Notes under the pieces: model-generated
Database searches by the model: none
The model's input: the letters and a program-made list of their open reading frames with translations, nothing else
Told to the model about the DNA's origin: nothing
Shown here: positions 1 through 8,085 of the stretch, piece after piece
How the letters are laid out: each line of letters begins with the position of its first letter
Numbering within the stretch: position 1 is the first letter of the stretch
Position numbers and translations under genes: made by a program
Assembly: GCF_002742625.1 (NCBI RefSeq)
Contig: NZ_PEBF01000001.1
Span: 1,240,001 to 1,304,000, forward strand
DNA: 64,000 bases
Source: Caulobacter sp. FWC2
GTDB lineage: Bacteria > Pseudomonadota > Alphaproteobacteria > Caulobacterales > Caulobacteraceae
Reading direction: 5' to 3'

Positions 1-2
1 AC

Positions 3-323
3 GTGATCCTCGACGCCCCGCCGGCGCCGAACAGCCCGCTCTACGCCGCCGGCGTCGAGGTCGGCGATCGGATCGTCAGCATTGGCCGCTTCGAGTTCGC
101 CAATGAAGGCGACTGGACCGACGCCCTGGACCGCCTGAAGCCCGACGAGGCTGCCACGGTGAAGTTCATTCAGCGCGGCCAGACCCGTGAGGCCTCGCTC
201 AAGGTCGCCGCTGACCCGACCCTGGAAGTCGTCCGCTACGAAAAGGCCGACCTGAAGCCGACAGAGGCGCAGCTGGCCTTCCGCAAGGCGTGGCTGGGCG
301 AGGATACGCCCAGCGCCAAATAG
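3..323 (+). CDS. C-terminal part of a PDZ-containing peptidase (probable M61 family), 5'-truncated
   Basis: The reading frame is open to the left edge, so only the last 106 or so residues are visible. They form a PDZ-like fold: a Gly-Val-Glu-Val-Gly-Asp-Arg-Ile segment near residue 20 is the typical 'AGV..GD.I' carboxylate-binding strand of PDZ domains, followed by a short helix and two strands. A PDZ tail ending in an 'RKAWLG' type helix is usual for M61 glycyl-aminopeptidase-like proteins, but the zinc-binding catalytic part lies outside the window, so the family call is an inference. Other PDZ proteases (DegP or S41 type) remain possible. Confidence 0.6.
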   Translation: MILDAPPAPNSPLYAAGVEVGDRIVSIGRFEFANEGDWTDALDRLKPDEAATVKFIQRGQTREASLKVAADPTLEVVRYEKADLKPTEAQLAFRKAWLGEDTPSAK

Positions 324-348
324 GAACCAAAGCCTAAGCTCACACGCT

Positions 349-374
349 CGCCTCCAGGAACAATCCTGGAGGCG
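349..374 (+). promoter_or_regulatory. Perfect 11-bp hairpin enclosing the Shine-Dalgarno of the 378 gene
   Basis: Arms 349-359 and 364-374 are exact reverse complements around a 4-nt loop (ACAA). The 3' arm contains GGAGG (368-372), the natural ribosome-binding site for the ATG at 378, so folded mRNA would hide it. The hairpin also follows the stop of the upstream peptidase and could act as a terminator, although no T tract follows. Seen directly; the regulatory role is inference. Confidence 0.6.
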
Positions 375-377
375 GCC

Positions 378-716
378 ATGAGCTTTGTGATGCGTGCGAC
401 AACGGTCCTGATGCTGACTGTCGCGGTCAGCGGCTGCGCGATGGGCGGCCGGATGGCCAGCGGCGGACCCAGCAGCGACGAGCGGATGTTCGCCACCACC
501 TTCGCCTCGTGCCGCGATCAGGTGCGGGCCGGCAAGACCGACAACTTCAAGATCTCGTCGGCTTCGCCCGCCGCCCAGGCCACGCCCGGCGGCGACACTG
601 GCCTTCGCTTGAAGGCGCCCTATGACCGCGCCAAGGGCAAATATCGCCACGGCCGAAACGCCGCGATCGAGGCGGCGACCGACCGCTGCCTGGCGGCGAA
701 TGGCTACAAAATCTAG
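378..716 (+). CDS. Small predicted lipoprotein, unknown function
   Basis: 112 residues. The N-terminus is a short hydrophobic signal ending in a lipobox-like V-S-G-C (Cys20), followed by Gly/Ser-rich residues, which suggests an outer- or inner-membrane-anchored lipoprotein. The mature part has two Cys residues (in 'ASCRDQV' and 'DRCLAAN') that could form a disulfide. No family recognised. The start ATG at 378 is supported by GGAGG inside the preceding hairpin. The gene is convergent with the SPFH gene and their stop codons overlap (713-716), a compact arrangement with no room for a terminator. Confidence 0.65.
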   Translation: MSFVMRATTVLMLTVAVSGCAMGGRMASGGPSSDERMFATTFASCRDQVRAGKTDNFKISSASPAAQATPGGDTGLRLKAPYDRAKGKYRHGRNAAIEAATDRCLAANGYKI

Positions 717-1609
717 TCGATCTTCACGAACGGCGTCGAGCCGCCGGTGACCTTCGGCAGCTCGCCGTTCCACTTCTCGATGGCCAGCTGCTGCAGGACC
801 TGCGGGTTGGCGCGCAGGGCTTCGCCCTTGATACGGATCGACTCGGCCTCGCCGCGCGCGCGGGCGATGGCGGCGTTGGCCAGGGCGGTTTCCTTGGCTT
901 CCAGCGCCTTGGCGGCCAAGGCTTCCTGCTCCAGCTGGGTCTTGGCCTGCATCTGCTGGATGATGGCGGCCGGGTAGCGGATGGAGCCGATCCAGTCGAG
1001 CTGCGAGACCGTCACGCCATGCCGCGCCCACTTGGTGGCCACGCGGGCATAGGCGCGCTGGATCACCTGTTGGCGACCGCCGCTGTACAGCGTCTCGACC
1101 CCGACCTTCTCGGCCTCGGCGGCGACGGCCGAGCGGACATCATTGCGGATCGGCCCATCCAGCAACTGGTCGAACGACAGGCGGTAGGTCTGATAGAGGT
1201 TCGGGGCCGAGGCAGGATTGACCTGCAAGGTCACCGAGATGTCGGCCGTCATCGGCAGGCCGGTATTGTCCGAGAAGGTGATCTCCTCGTTCTCGTTGCC
1301 GCGCTCGTCCTTCTCGCGGGTGTAGCTGTAGGTGCGCTGGATCACCGGGTACTGGATGATCCGCTCGCCGATCCCGCGGAAATACCAGCGGGCGGGCAGG
1401 GGCTCGGGCGCGACGCCAGCCGACGAGCCCAGGGTGCGGATCTTCACCCCGACATTGCCCGGCTCGACCGTCGTGCTGTGCGACAGCACGCTGCACGAGC
1501 CCAGCAGCAGGATCAGCACCGCGACGACGCCAAGCAGGATCATCTGACCCTGCTTTTGGAACGGCGCCTTCAGCTTGCGCGAGGGCGAGGCGAACGGACT
1601 GTCGGTCAT
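713..1609 (-). CDS. SPFH/band 7 (prohibitin-like) membrane protein
   Basis: 298 residues. Residues about 20-45 form one membrane anchor ('MILLGVVAVLILLLG'). A band-7 domain follows, with 'VEPGNVGVKIRTLG' at its start, then a long Ala/Glu/Lys-rich coiled coil (residues about 220-275) typical of stomatin/prohibitin/HflC relatives, which form ring-like membrane scaffolds and often control proteases. The ATG at 1609 overlaps the stop of the upstream membrane peptide by 4 bp (ATGA), which fixes the start and shows translational coupling. The reading frame continues upstream but that part is shadow sequence of the neighbour. Confidence 0.85.
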   Translation of the reverse strand: MTDSPFASPSRKLKAPFQKQGQMILLGVVAVLILLLGSCSVLSHSTTVEPGNVGVKIRTLGSSAGVAPEPLPARWYFRGIGERIIQYPVIQRTYSYTREKDERGNENEEITFSDNTGLPMTADISVTLQVNPASAPNLYQTYRLSFDQLLDGPIRNDVRSAVAAEAEKVGVETLYSGGRQQVIQRAYARVATKWARHGVTVSQLDWIGSIRYPAAIIQQMQAKTQLEQEALAAKALEAKETALANAAIARARGEAESIRIKGEALRANPQVLQQLAIEKWNGELPKVTGGSTPFVKID

Positions 1610-1866
1610 TCGGGATCCTTGGGCGATGTCGTCATGGTCTTGGAAAGGTCGCGGAGCAGAAGCCGGGCCAGCCAGCCCAGCGCCAGGACGCCCATGGCGA
1701 AGGCGGCTGGCGCGGCGATCAGACCAAGGTCCGTGCCGGAGCCCCACAGCGGTCCGACGACCACCCGCATCAGCACGATGGCCAGGAACATCCAGCCGAC
1801 CAGATAGGCGGCGGCCTTGGCGTAGATCACGGCGGCCCTCCCTCGGCGATCTTCGTCTCGCCCCAT
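1606..1866 (-). CDS. Small two-helix membrane protein coupled to the SPFH gene
   Basis: 86 residues: a short charged N-terminus (GRDEDRRGRAA), then two hydrophobic helices (about residues 16-40 and 47-70) and a charged tail. No family recognised. Its stop overlaps the start of the SPFH gene (ATGA, 1606-1609), so the two are co-translated and the product may be a membrane partner of the SPFH scaffold. The 5' side faces the divergent Lrp-type gene across about 100 bp that must hold both promoters. Confidence 0.65.
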   Translation of the reverse strand: MGRDEDRRGRAAVIYAKAAAYLVGWMFLAIVLMRVVVGPLWGSGTDLGLIAAPAAFAMGVLALGWLARLLLRDLSKTMTTSPKDPE

Positions 1867-1969
1867 GGTAGAGCCTCAACCGGCGCCGCTGGCAAGGCTC
1901 GTCTCCTCTCGGACCGGAAAGCGCGCTAGACTGTCACGATCTGCCAACGCCTAGCCTGAACCGGTCACG

Positions 1970-2437
1970 ATGAAGCTCACCCGCGCCGATCGGAAGATTC
2001 TCCAGATCCTGCAGGAGGACGGCAAGATCTCGAACGTCGACCTGGCCGAGCGAGTGGGGCTGTCGCCCAGCCCGTGCCTGCGCCGGGTCAAGCAACTGGA
2101 GGCGTCGGGCCTGATCAGCGGCTATGTCGCCCTGTTGGACCGGCGCAAGGCCAAGCTGGACGTCCTGGCCTATGTCGAGGTGCAGGTGAACCACGTCGAG
2201 GGCGCGGCCGAGGCGTTCCAGCAGGCCGTGCTGCGCCAGCCAGAGGTGGTCAGTTGCCACGTGATGACCGGCAGCTTCGACTACCTGCTCAAGGTGGCCG
2301 TGCCCAACCTCGACGCCTATGCCGACTTCACCATGAAGCGCCTGCTGAAGATGCCCTCGGTCAAGGACATCCGCTCGTCGTTCGTGCTGGATACGATCAA
2401 GGATTCCACCGCCCTGCCGCTGGACTATCTTGAGTGA
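1970..2437 (+). CDS. Lrp/AsnC family transcriptional regulator
   Basis: 155 residues with the full Lrp layout: an N-terminal winged helix-turn-helix ('DRKILQILQEDGKISNVDLA', then 'VGLSPSPCLRRVKQLE') and a C-terminal RAM/AsnC ligand-binding domain ('AYVEVQVNHVEGAAEAFQQA', 'VMTGSFDYLLKVAV'). Such proteins sense amino acids and form octamers. The gene sits directly upstream of, and in the same direction as, the aromatic aminotransferase and tyrosine-degradation genes, so control of that pathway by tyrosine or phenylalanine is likely. The 132-bp gap 2438-2569 before the aminotransferase is the natural place for its operator. Confidence 0.93.
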   Translation: MKLTRADRKILQILQEDGKISNVDLAERVGLSPSPCLRRVKQLEASGLISGYVALLDRRKAKLDVLAYVEVQVNHVEGAAEAFQQAVLRQPEVVSCHVMTGSFDYLLKVAVPNLDAYADFTMKRLLKMPSVKDIRSSFVLDTIKDSTALPLDYLE

Positions 2438-2471
2438 TCATAATCGGCCGCGTTTGATCCAGATTATTGGC

Positions 2472-2508
2472 ATGATGTGACCATAGCGGTACTTATGATG
2501 GTCATCAT
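2472..2508. promoter_or_regulatory. Imperfect inverted repeat before the aromatic aminotransferase, candidate Lrp operator
   Basis: In the AT-richer 132-bp gap, ATGATGTGACCAT (2472-2484) faces ATGATGGTCATCAT (2495-2508): an ATGATG..ACCAT motif and its near reverse complement, spaced about one helical turn apart. Placement between the Lrp-type gene and the aminotransferase makes it a candidate operator. No experimental consensus is matched exactly. Confidence 0.35.
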
Positions 2509-2569
2509 TGCCACGTTCTGACTTCAGGTTCGCGATAAACTGCCTTCCGACATCCATCCGGAATGCGCC

Positions 2570-3757
2570 ATGACCTCCTCCGTGTTCACCGGCCTGACGC
2601 CCCAGGCGCCGGACTCCCTGCTGTCGCTGATCGGCCTTTATCGCCGCGATCCGCGCCCTGGGAAGATCGACCTCGGCGTGGGCGTGTTCCGCGATGACCA
2701 CGGCGCAACGCCGGTGCTGGAGGCCGTCAAGGCCGCTGAGCAGATCCTGCTGAACACGCAGACCACCAAGTCGTATCTCGGTCCGGAGGGCGACATCGGC
2801 TTCCTGGATCTACTGAAGCCGATCATCTTCGGCGACGCGGTTTCCCACGAGATGTTCGGCGTCCAGACGCCCGGCGGCACCGGCGCGGTCCGCCTGGCCT
2901 GCGAGCTGCTGAAGGCCGCCAAGCCGGACATCCGGATGTTCATCGGCGCGGCGACCTGGCCCAACCACACCCAGATCCTGGACCAGCTGGGCATCGAGAC
3001 CGTCACCTTCCGCCACTACGACCAGCGCGCCCAGCGCATCGGCTTCGACGACATGATGGCGGCGCTGGAGACGGCGCGGGCCGGCGACGCGGTGCTGCTG
3101 CACGCCTGCTGCCACAACCCGTCGGGCGCCGACTACAGCCTGGAGCAATGGGCGGCGATCGCCGACGTGGTAGCGCGCAAGGGGATCGTTCCGCTGATCG
3201 ACCTGGCCTATCAGGGCCTGGGCCTGGGGCTTGAGGAAGACGCGGCGGGCATGCGCCTGGTGCTGGCGGCGGCCGAGGACGGCCTGCTGGCCTATTCCTG
3301 CGACAAGAATTTCGGCCTCTACCGCGAGCGGGTCGGGGCGCTCTACACCCTTACCCGCGATGCGGCGACGCTCGATCTGGCCGCCAGCAATATCCGGGCC
3401 CTGGCGCGCACCAACTGGTCCATGCCGCCGGATCACGGCGCGGCCGTGGTGCGTATCATCCTGGAATCCGAAGCGCTCACGACGCTCTGGAAGTCCGAAC
3501 TGGATGCCATGCGCTTGCGCGTGGCCGACCTGCGTCAGCGCCTGGCGACGGCGGTTCCGCTGCTGGCGCCGCTGGCCGGACAGCACGGCCTGTTCGCGCT
3601 GCTGCCGCTTTCGCCGACCCAGGTCACGACACTGCGCGACGACCACGCAATCTACATGGCAGGCTCCGGCCGCATCAATCTGGCCGGCCTGACCGTTGAC
3701 ACCATCGACACATTCGCGCGGGCGCTGAACGCCTGCCTGCAGGGAGAGCCGGCATGA
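2570..3757 (+). CDS. Aromatic amino acid aminotransferase (TyrB/AspC class I family)
   Basis: 395 residues, full length for aspartate/aromatic aminotransferases. Hallmarks: N-terminal 'KIDLGVGVFRDD' substrate arm, 'NPSGADY' (the NPTG-type PLP ring contact), 'PLIDLAYQGLGLG', and the PLP-lysine segment 'SCDKNFGLYRERVG'. It would convert tyrosine (and phenylalanine) to 4-hydroxyphenylpyruvate, the substrate of the next gene. Its stop overlaps the hpd start by 4 bp (ATGA at 3754), which supports an aromatic rather than purely aspartate role. Cytoplasmic. Confidence 0.92.
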   Translation: MTSSVFTGLTPQAPDSLLSLIGLYRRDPRPGKIDLGVGVFRDDHGATPVLEAVKAAEQILLNTQTTKSYLGPEGDIGFLDLLKPIIFGDAVSHEMFGVQTPGGTGAVRLACELLKAAKPDIRMFIGAATWPNHTQILDQLGIETVTFRHYDQRAQRIGFDDMMAALETARAGDAVLLHACCHNPSGADYSLEQWAAIADVVARKGIVPLIDLAYQGLGLGLEEDAAGMRLVLAAAEDGLLAYSCDKNFGLYRERVGALYTLTRDAATLDLAASNIRALARTNWSMPPDHGAAVVRIILESEALTTLWKSELDAMRLRVADLRQRLATAVPLLAPLAGQHGLFALLPLSPTQVTTLRDDHAIYMAGSGRINLAGLTVDTIDTFARALNACLQGEPA

Positions 3758-4818
3758 CCCAAGTCACTCAAGAGAACCCCCTGGGCCTCGACGGCTTCGT
3801 CTTCGTCGAGTTCACCAGCCCCGAACCCGCCGCCATGAAGGCTCTGTTCGAGCAGATGGGCTTCGTCGCCGCTTCGACCCATCCGACCAAGGCCGTGACC
3901 CGCTACAAGCAAGGTAGAATAAGCCTGCTGGTCAATGACGAGGCGACCGGCCAGGTGGCCGAGTTCCGCGCCGCCCACGGCCCCTCGGCCAACGGCATGG
4001 CGTTTGGCGTCGCCGACGTCGAGCAGGCCTATGCCGAGGCCCTGAAGCGCGGCGCCGTGGCGGCCGACGCCTCGGCCACCGTGCTGGGCGAGGGGGCGCG
4101 GGTGCTGGAAGGCATCGGCGGCTCGATGCTGTATCTGGTGGAGGGCGCGGACGCGGTGTTCGCCAGCTGGACCCCGGTGGCCGGCGCGGCCGAGGCCGAG
4201 GCGGCCAACAATGTCGGCCTCGACCTGCTCGACCACCTGACCCACAACGTCAAGCGCGGCCAGATGCGCACCTGGTCGACCTTCTATCGCGACGTCTTCG
4301 GCTTCGAGGAGCAGAAGTATTTCGACATCAAGGGCCAGGCCACGGGCCTGTTCAGCCAGGCGATGATCGCGCCCGACAAGGCCATTCGCATCCCGCTGAA
4401 CGAGAGCCAGGACGACAAGAGCCAGATCGAGGAATTCATCCGCCAGTACAACGGCGAAGGCATCCAGCACCTGGCCCTGACCACGGTCAATATCTACGAC
4501 ACCGTCGAGCGCCTGCGCGCCCGGGGCGTGAAGCTGCAGGACACCATCGAGACCTACTACGAGCTGGTCGACAAGCGCGTCCCGGGTCACGGCGAGGACC
4601 TGGAGCGCTTGAAGAAGAACCGCATCTTGCTGGACGGCAATGTTGGCGAGGAAGGCCTGCTGCTGCAGATCTTTACCGAGAACCTGTTCGGCCCGATCTT
4701 CTTCGAGATCATCCAGCGCAAGGGCAACCAGGGCTTCGGCAACGGCAACTTCCAGGCCCTGTTCGAGAGCATCGAGCTGGACCAGATCCGCCGGGGGGTG
4801 ATCACGGTCGAGGCTTGA
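3754..4818 (+). CDS. hpd: 4-hydroxyphenylpyruvate dioxygenase
   Basis: 354 residues, the usual bacterial length. Two vicinal-oxygen-chelate halves. The three Fe(II) ligands are visible in the C-terminal half: His161 ('LLDHLTHNV'), His239 ('GIQHLALTT') and Glu318 ('FFEIIQRKG'). Oxidises and rearranges 4-hydroxyphenylpyruvate to homogentisate. Starts inside the stop of the aminotransferase gene (4-bp overlap). The next gene, hmgA, is separated by 129 bp carrying a REP-like pair. Confidence 0.97.
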   Translation: MTQVTQENPLGLDGFVFVEFTSPEPAAMKALFEQMGFVAASTHPTKAVTRYKQGRISLLVNDEATGQVAEFRAAHGPSANGMAFGVADVEQAYAEALKRGAVAADASATVLGEGARVLEGIGGSMLYLVEGADAVFASWTPVAGAAEAEAANNVGLDLLDHLTHNVKRGQMRTWSTFYRDVFGFEEQKYFDIKGQATGLFSQAMIAPDKAIRIPLNESQDDKSQIEEFIRQYNGEGIQHLALTTVNIYDTVERLRARGVKLQDTIETYYELVDKRVPGHGEDLERLKKNRILLDGNVGEEGLLLQIFTENLFGPIFFEIIQRKGNQGFGNGNFQALFESIELDQIRRGVITVEA

Positions 4819-4824
4819 GGGGCC

Positions 4825-4911
4825 ACACCTCGTCCTTCGACAAGCTCAGGATGAGGTGTTTACTGCCAACGTTGAAGTCACCCTCACCCTGAGCTTGTCG
4901 AAGGGCGAGGG
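4825..4911. repeat. Inverted pair of REP-like palindromes between hpd and hmgA
   Basis: Unit 1: arms 4825-4836 and 4848-4859 form a 12-bp stem with one G-T pair. Unit 2: arms 4881-4890 and 4902-4911 form a 10-bp stem with one mismatch. The core CCTTCGACAAGCTCAGG (4834-4850) recurs as its exact reverse complement at 4888-4904, so the units are mirror copies, like a BIME. From general knowledge this core is a widespread intergenic repeat in alphaproteobacterial genomes. It could stabilise or partly terminate the hpd message before hmgA. Confidence 0.8.
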
Positions 4912-4947
4912 CGGTCCCTCTCACGTCGAACGATCCAGGATCCAACC

Positions 4948-6225
4948 ATGGACCTCCGTTACCAAACCGGCTTTGGCGCCCACTTCGCCACCGAGGCCGT
5001 GGCCGGCGCACTGCCGGTGGGCCAGAATTCTCCGCAGCGCGTGCCATTCGGCCTCTATGCCGAGCAACTGTCCGGCACGGCCTTCACCGCGCCGCGCCAC
5101 GAGAACAGGCGCAGCTGGCTCTACCGCCTGCGCCCCAGCGCCGGGCACGGCCCGTACCAGCCCTACACCCAAGACAAGCTGGTCTCGGCGTTCCACGGCC
5201 CGGTGACGCCCAACCGCCTGCGCTGGAACCCGCTGGAGATCCCGGCCACGCCGAGCGACTTCGTCGACGGCCTCGTCAGCCTGGCGGGCAACGCCGACGC
5301 GGCGACGCTCAATGGGATCGGGGTGCACCTCTATCTCGCCAATACGTCGATGAAGAACCGCGTGTTCTACGACGCCGACGCTGAACTGCTGCTCGTGCCG
5401 CAGCAGGGCGTGCTGACCCTGGTCACCGAGCTGGGCGTGCTGACGGTGGGACCGGGCCATATCGCGGTGATCCCGCGCGGCGTGCGGTTCCGGGTCGAGG
5501 TCGACGGCCCCTCGCGCGGCTATGTCTGCGAGAACTACGGCGCGGCCTTCAAGCTGCCGGACCTGGGGCCGATCGGCTCCAACGGCCTGGCCAATCCGCG
5601 CGACTTCGAGACGCCCGTGGCGGCCTTCGAGGACGTGGACGAGCCCACCCTGGTGATCCAGAAGTTCCAGGGATCGCTGTGGGCCGCCGAGTGGGACCAC
5701 AGTCCGCTGGACGTCGTGGCCTGGCACGGCAATCTCGCGCCCTACCGCTACGACCTGTCGCGCTTCAACACGATCAACACGGTCAGCTTCGACCATCCCG
5801 ATCCGTCGATCTTCACGGTCCTGACCTCGCCCAGCGATACGCCGGGGACGGCCAATTGCGACTTCGTGATCTTCCCGCCGCGCTGGATGGTGGCCGAGCA
5901 CACCTTCCGCCCGCCGTGGTTCCACCGCAACGTGATGAGCGAGTTCATGGGCCTGGTCCACGGCGCCTATGACGCCAAGGAGGGGGGCTTCTCGCCTGGC
6001 GGTTCGTCCTTGCACAACTGCATGAGCGATCACGGTCCCGACGTCGCCAGCCACCGCAAGGCGACAGAGGCCGAGCTGGGTCCCCACAAGATCGACGGGA
6101 CCATGGCCTTCATGTTCGAAAGCCGCTGGGTGATCCGGCCGACGAAGTTCGCTCTGGAGACTTCCGCGCTTCAGGGTGACTATGACGCGTGCTGGACGGG
6201 CTTTCCCAAAGCTCGCCTGCCTTAA
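4948..6225 (+). CDS. hmgA: Homogentisate 1,2-dioxygenase
   Basis: 425 residues, matching the family. Fe(II) ligands can be placed as His326 and Glu332 in '[12 protein letters not shown]' and His362 in 'MSDHGPD'; the N-terminus '[13 protein letters not shown]' is the family signature (usually 'Y..GFGN.F.sEA'). Opens the aromatic ring of homogentisate to 4-maleylacetoacetate. It lies 26 bp upstream of the fumarylacetoacetase-like gene, so the two are probably one transcript. The ATG at 4948 has a modest AGGAT ribosome site. Confidence 0.97.
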   Translation: MDLRYQTGFGAHFATEAVAGALPVGQNSPQRVPFGLYAEQLSGTAFTAPRHENRRSWLYRLRPSAGHGPYQPYTQDKLVSAFHGPVTPNRLRWNPLEIPATPSDFVDGLVSLAGNADAATLNGIGVHLYLANTSMKNRVFYDADAELLLVPQQGVLTLVTELGVLTVGPGHIAVIPRGVRFRVEVDGPSRGYVCENYGAAFKLPDLGPIGSNGLANPRDFETPVAAFEDVDEPTLVIQKFQGSLWAAEWDHSPLDVVAWHGNLAPYRYDLSRFNTINTVSFDHPDPSIFTVLTSPSDTPGTANCDFVIFPPRWMVAEHTFRPPWFHRNVMSEFMGLVHGAYDAKEGGFSPGGSSLHNCMSDHGPDVASHRKATEAELGPHKIDGTMAFMFESRWVIRPTKFALETSALQGDYDACWTGFPKARLP

Positions 6226-6251
6226 CAAGAACGAGAATAGAGGAAGCGCCC

Positions 6252-7259
6252 ATGAAGCTCGCGTCTCTCAAGGGCGGCCGTGACGGCCGGCTTGTGGTGG
6301 TCTCCAACGACCTGGCCTGGTTCACGGACGCCGGGACCATCGCGCCGACCCTGCAGGCCGCGCTGGACGACTGGGAGCGCTGCGGGCCGATGTTGCAGGG
6401 GCTGGCCGACAGCCTCGAGCACGGTTCGGTGCCGAAGGAACGATTCCACGAGCACGACGCGCTGAGCCCGCTGCCGCGCGCGTTCCAGTGGGTCGACGGC
6501 TCGGCCTATGTGAACCACGTGCAACTGGTGCGGCAGGCCCGCGGCGCGGAGATGCCCGAGACCTTCTGGACCGACCCCCTGATGTATCAGGGCGCGTCGG
6601 ACGGTTTCCTGGCCCCGCGCGACACGATCCCGCTGGCCGACGCCTCCTGGGGCTGCGACCTGGAGGGCGAGATCGCGGTGATCGTCGATGACGTGCCGCT
6701 GGGCGCGACCCGCGAGGAGGCCCTGGCGGCCATTCGCCTTGTCATGCTCTGCAACGATGTCTCTCTGCGCAACCTGATCCCGGGCGAGCTGGCCAAGGGC
6801 TTCGGCTTCGTGCAGTCCAAGCCCGCCAGCGCCTTTTCGCCGGTGGCGGTGACGCCGGCCCTGCTGGGCGACGCGTGGAAGGATGGCAAGCTGCACGGCG
6901 CCCTGCTGGTGTCGCTGAACGGTGAAGACTTCGGAGCGGCCGACGTCGGCGTCGACATGACCTTCGACTTCGGGACCTTGGTCGCCCACGCGGCCAAGAC
7001 CCGGTCCTTGAGCGCCGGCACCATCGTCGGCTCGGGCACGGTCTCCAACCGTGGCGAGGACGGCGGCCCCGGCAAGCCGATCAGCGAAGGTGGCGTCGGC
7101 TATTCCTGCCTGGCCGAACTGCGCACGGTCGAGACCATCCTGACCGGCGCGGCCAAGACGCCGTTCCTGCTGGGCGACGACACCATCCGCATCGAGATGA
7201 AGGACGCCAAGGGTCACTCGATCTTCGGCGCCATCGAGCAGACGGTGGAGCGGGTTTGA
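6252..7259 (+). CDS. Fumarylacetoacetate hydrolase (FahA-like)
   Basis: 335 residues, length typical of the bacterial two-domain fumarylacetoacetases. The metal site motif 'DLEGEIAVIVDD' and 'MLCNDVSLRNL', 'GFGFVQSKP' and 'GTIVGSGTVSNRG' are characteristic of the C-terminal FAA_hydrolase domain. Splits fumarylacetoacetate to fumarate and acetoacetate, the last step of tyrosine breakdown. The ATG at 6252 has an AGAGGA site about 10 bp upstream; a longer in-frame start at 6189 lies inside hmgA and is less likely. Confidence 0.93.
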   Translation: MKLASLKGGRDGRLVVVSNDLAWFTDAGTIAPTLQAALDDWERCGPMLQGLADSLEHGSVPKERFHEHDALSPLPRAFQWVDGSAYVNHVQLVRQARGAEMPETFWTDPLMYQGASDGFLAPRDTIPLADASWGCDLEGEIAVIVDDVPLGATREEALAAIRLVMLCNDVSLRNLIPGELAKGFGFVQSKPASAFSPVAVTPALLGDAWKDGKLHGALLVSLNGEDFGAADVGVDMTFDFGTLVAHAAKTRSLSAGTIVGSGTVSNRGEDGGPGKPISEGGVGYSCLAELRTVETILTGAAKTPFLLGDDTIRIEMKDAKGHSIFGAIEQTVERV

Positions 7260-7645
7260 GTCCAGAACTACCCGAAGAAGACGTCGCCACTTTAGGCCGG
7301 ATCTGGGAAACGCGGGCCGGGATCAATCTCGGCCCGCTGGACCTGATCGCCGATGGCAAGGCGCGAAACTACGTTCTCCAGATCGGCGCGGCGCGCTTCC
7401 ACGGCTTCGTGGTGCGCCGGGGCGAGGCGGTGTTCGGCTATGTCGACCGCTGCCCGCACGCCGGCCTGCCGCTGGCCCAGGAACTGGACCGCTACCTGAC
7501 CCCGGACGGCGACCTGATCCTGTGCTCCTGGCACGGGGCGATGTTTACGGTCGAAGAGGGGGCCTGCGTCGGCGGACCCTGCGTCGGGGCGAAGCTTACG
7601 CCCTGGCCAGTCGAGGCGAGGGATGGCCGGATCATCACGGCCTGA
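7256..7645 (+). CDS. Small Rieske [2Fe-2S] protein
   Basis: 129 residues. A complete Rieske cluster motif is present: C-P-H ('DRCPHAGLPLA') and, about 20 residues later, C-x2-H ('LCSWHGAMF'). Begins with TTG at 7256 overlapping the fumarylacetoacetase stop by 4 bp (TTGA), so it is the last gene of the operon. Such single-domain Rieske proteins feed electrons to oxygenases; neither Hpd nor HmgA needs one, so its partner is unknown and its presence is an operon-specific oddity. Confidence 0.85.
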   Translation: MSPELPEEDVATLGRIWETRAGINLGPLDLIADGKARNYVLQIGAARFHGFVVRRGEAVFGYVDRCPHAGLPLAQELDRYLTPDGDLILCSWHGAMFTVEEGACVGGPCVGAKLTPWPVEARDGRIITA

Positions 7646-7719
7646 GGGTTAACTCTGTTTGGTCAGGTCCGCTTAGCACTTGCCGACCAGATTGCCGTCG
7701 ATCCACAGAGGAACGCGCC

Positions 7720-7914
7720 GTGCAGATTTCCGCCGCCAACGCCGCCCCGTACACGCCACGTCCGGCCGCTTCGAACCAGGCCGCCGCGCCGATCGTCGAC
7801 CTGACGCAGCTGGCGGTGGCGCAGACCAACGCCAAGGCGACGGCCTCGGCGGGCGCTGCTCTCAGCCAGGCCACGGGCGAGCTGACGGGCGTGTTGGTCA
7901 ACATCTCGGCCTGA
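7720..7914 (+). CDS. Small Ala-rich conserved-type protein, unknown function
   Basis: 64 residues from GTG at 7720, preceded by AGAGGA (7707-7712) at good spacing. The sequence is low-complexity Ala/Thr/Ser/Gln rich with no Cys and ends 'GELTGVLVNISA'; it is amphipathic rather than membrane-like. A longer in-frame start upstream would overlap the Rieske gene out of frame and is not supported. No family recognised. It is followed by a strong bidirectional-looking hairpin at 7936-7965. Confidence 0.5.
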   Translation: MQISAANAAPYTPRPAASNQAAAPIVDLTQLAVAQTNAKATASAGAALSQATGELTGVLVNISA

Positions 7915-7935
7915 GCCGAGCCCCAGACAAAAGAA

Positions 7936-7965
7936 CGGCCGCCCTCCAGGAGAAGAAGGCGGCCG
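7936..7965 (-). terminator. Rho-independent terminator, best oriented for the RidA-like gene
   Basis: An 8-bp GC stem (7936-7943 with 7958-7965) around a 14-nt loop. On the minus strand it is followed by TTCTTTTGTCT, a good T-rich tail, so it ends the leftward amine oxidase/cytochrome/RidA operon. On the plus strand no T tract follows, but it may also stop the 64-residue gene. Confidence 0.7.
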
Positions 7966-8085
7966 AGTCATTGGGAGGAAACGCCCGAAAGGGCTGATTT
8001 CCATATAGCTGTTTGAATCGCGCTTGACAACGTTGTCACGAAATTAATTTCGCGTAACGGTGAAATTGAAGCGCCGGGGCTGGCC

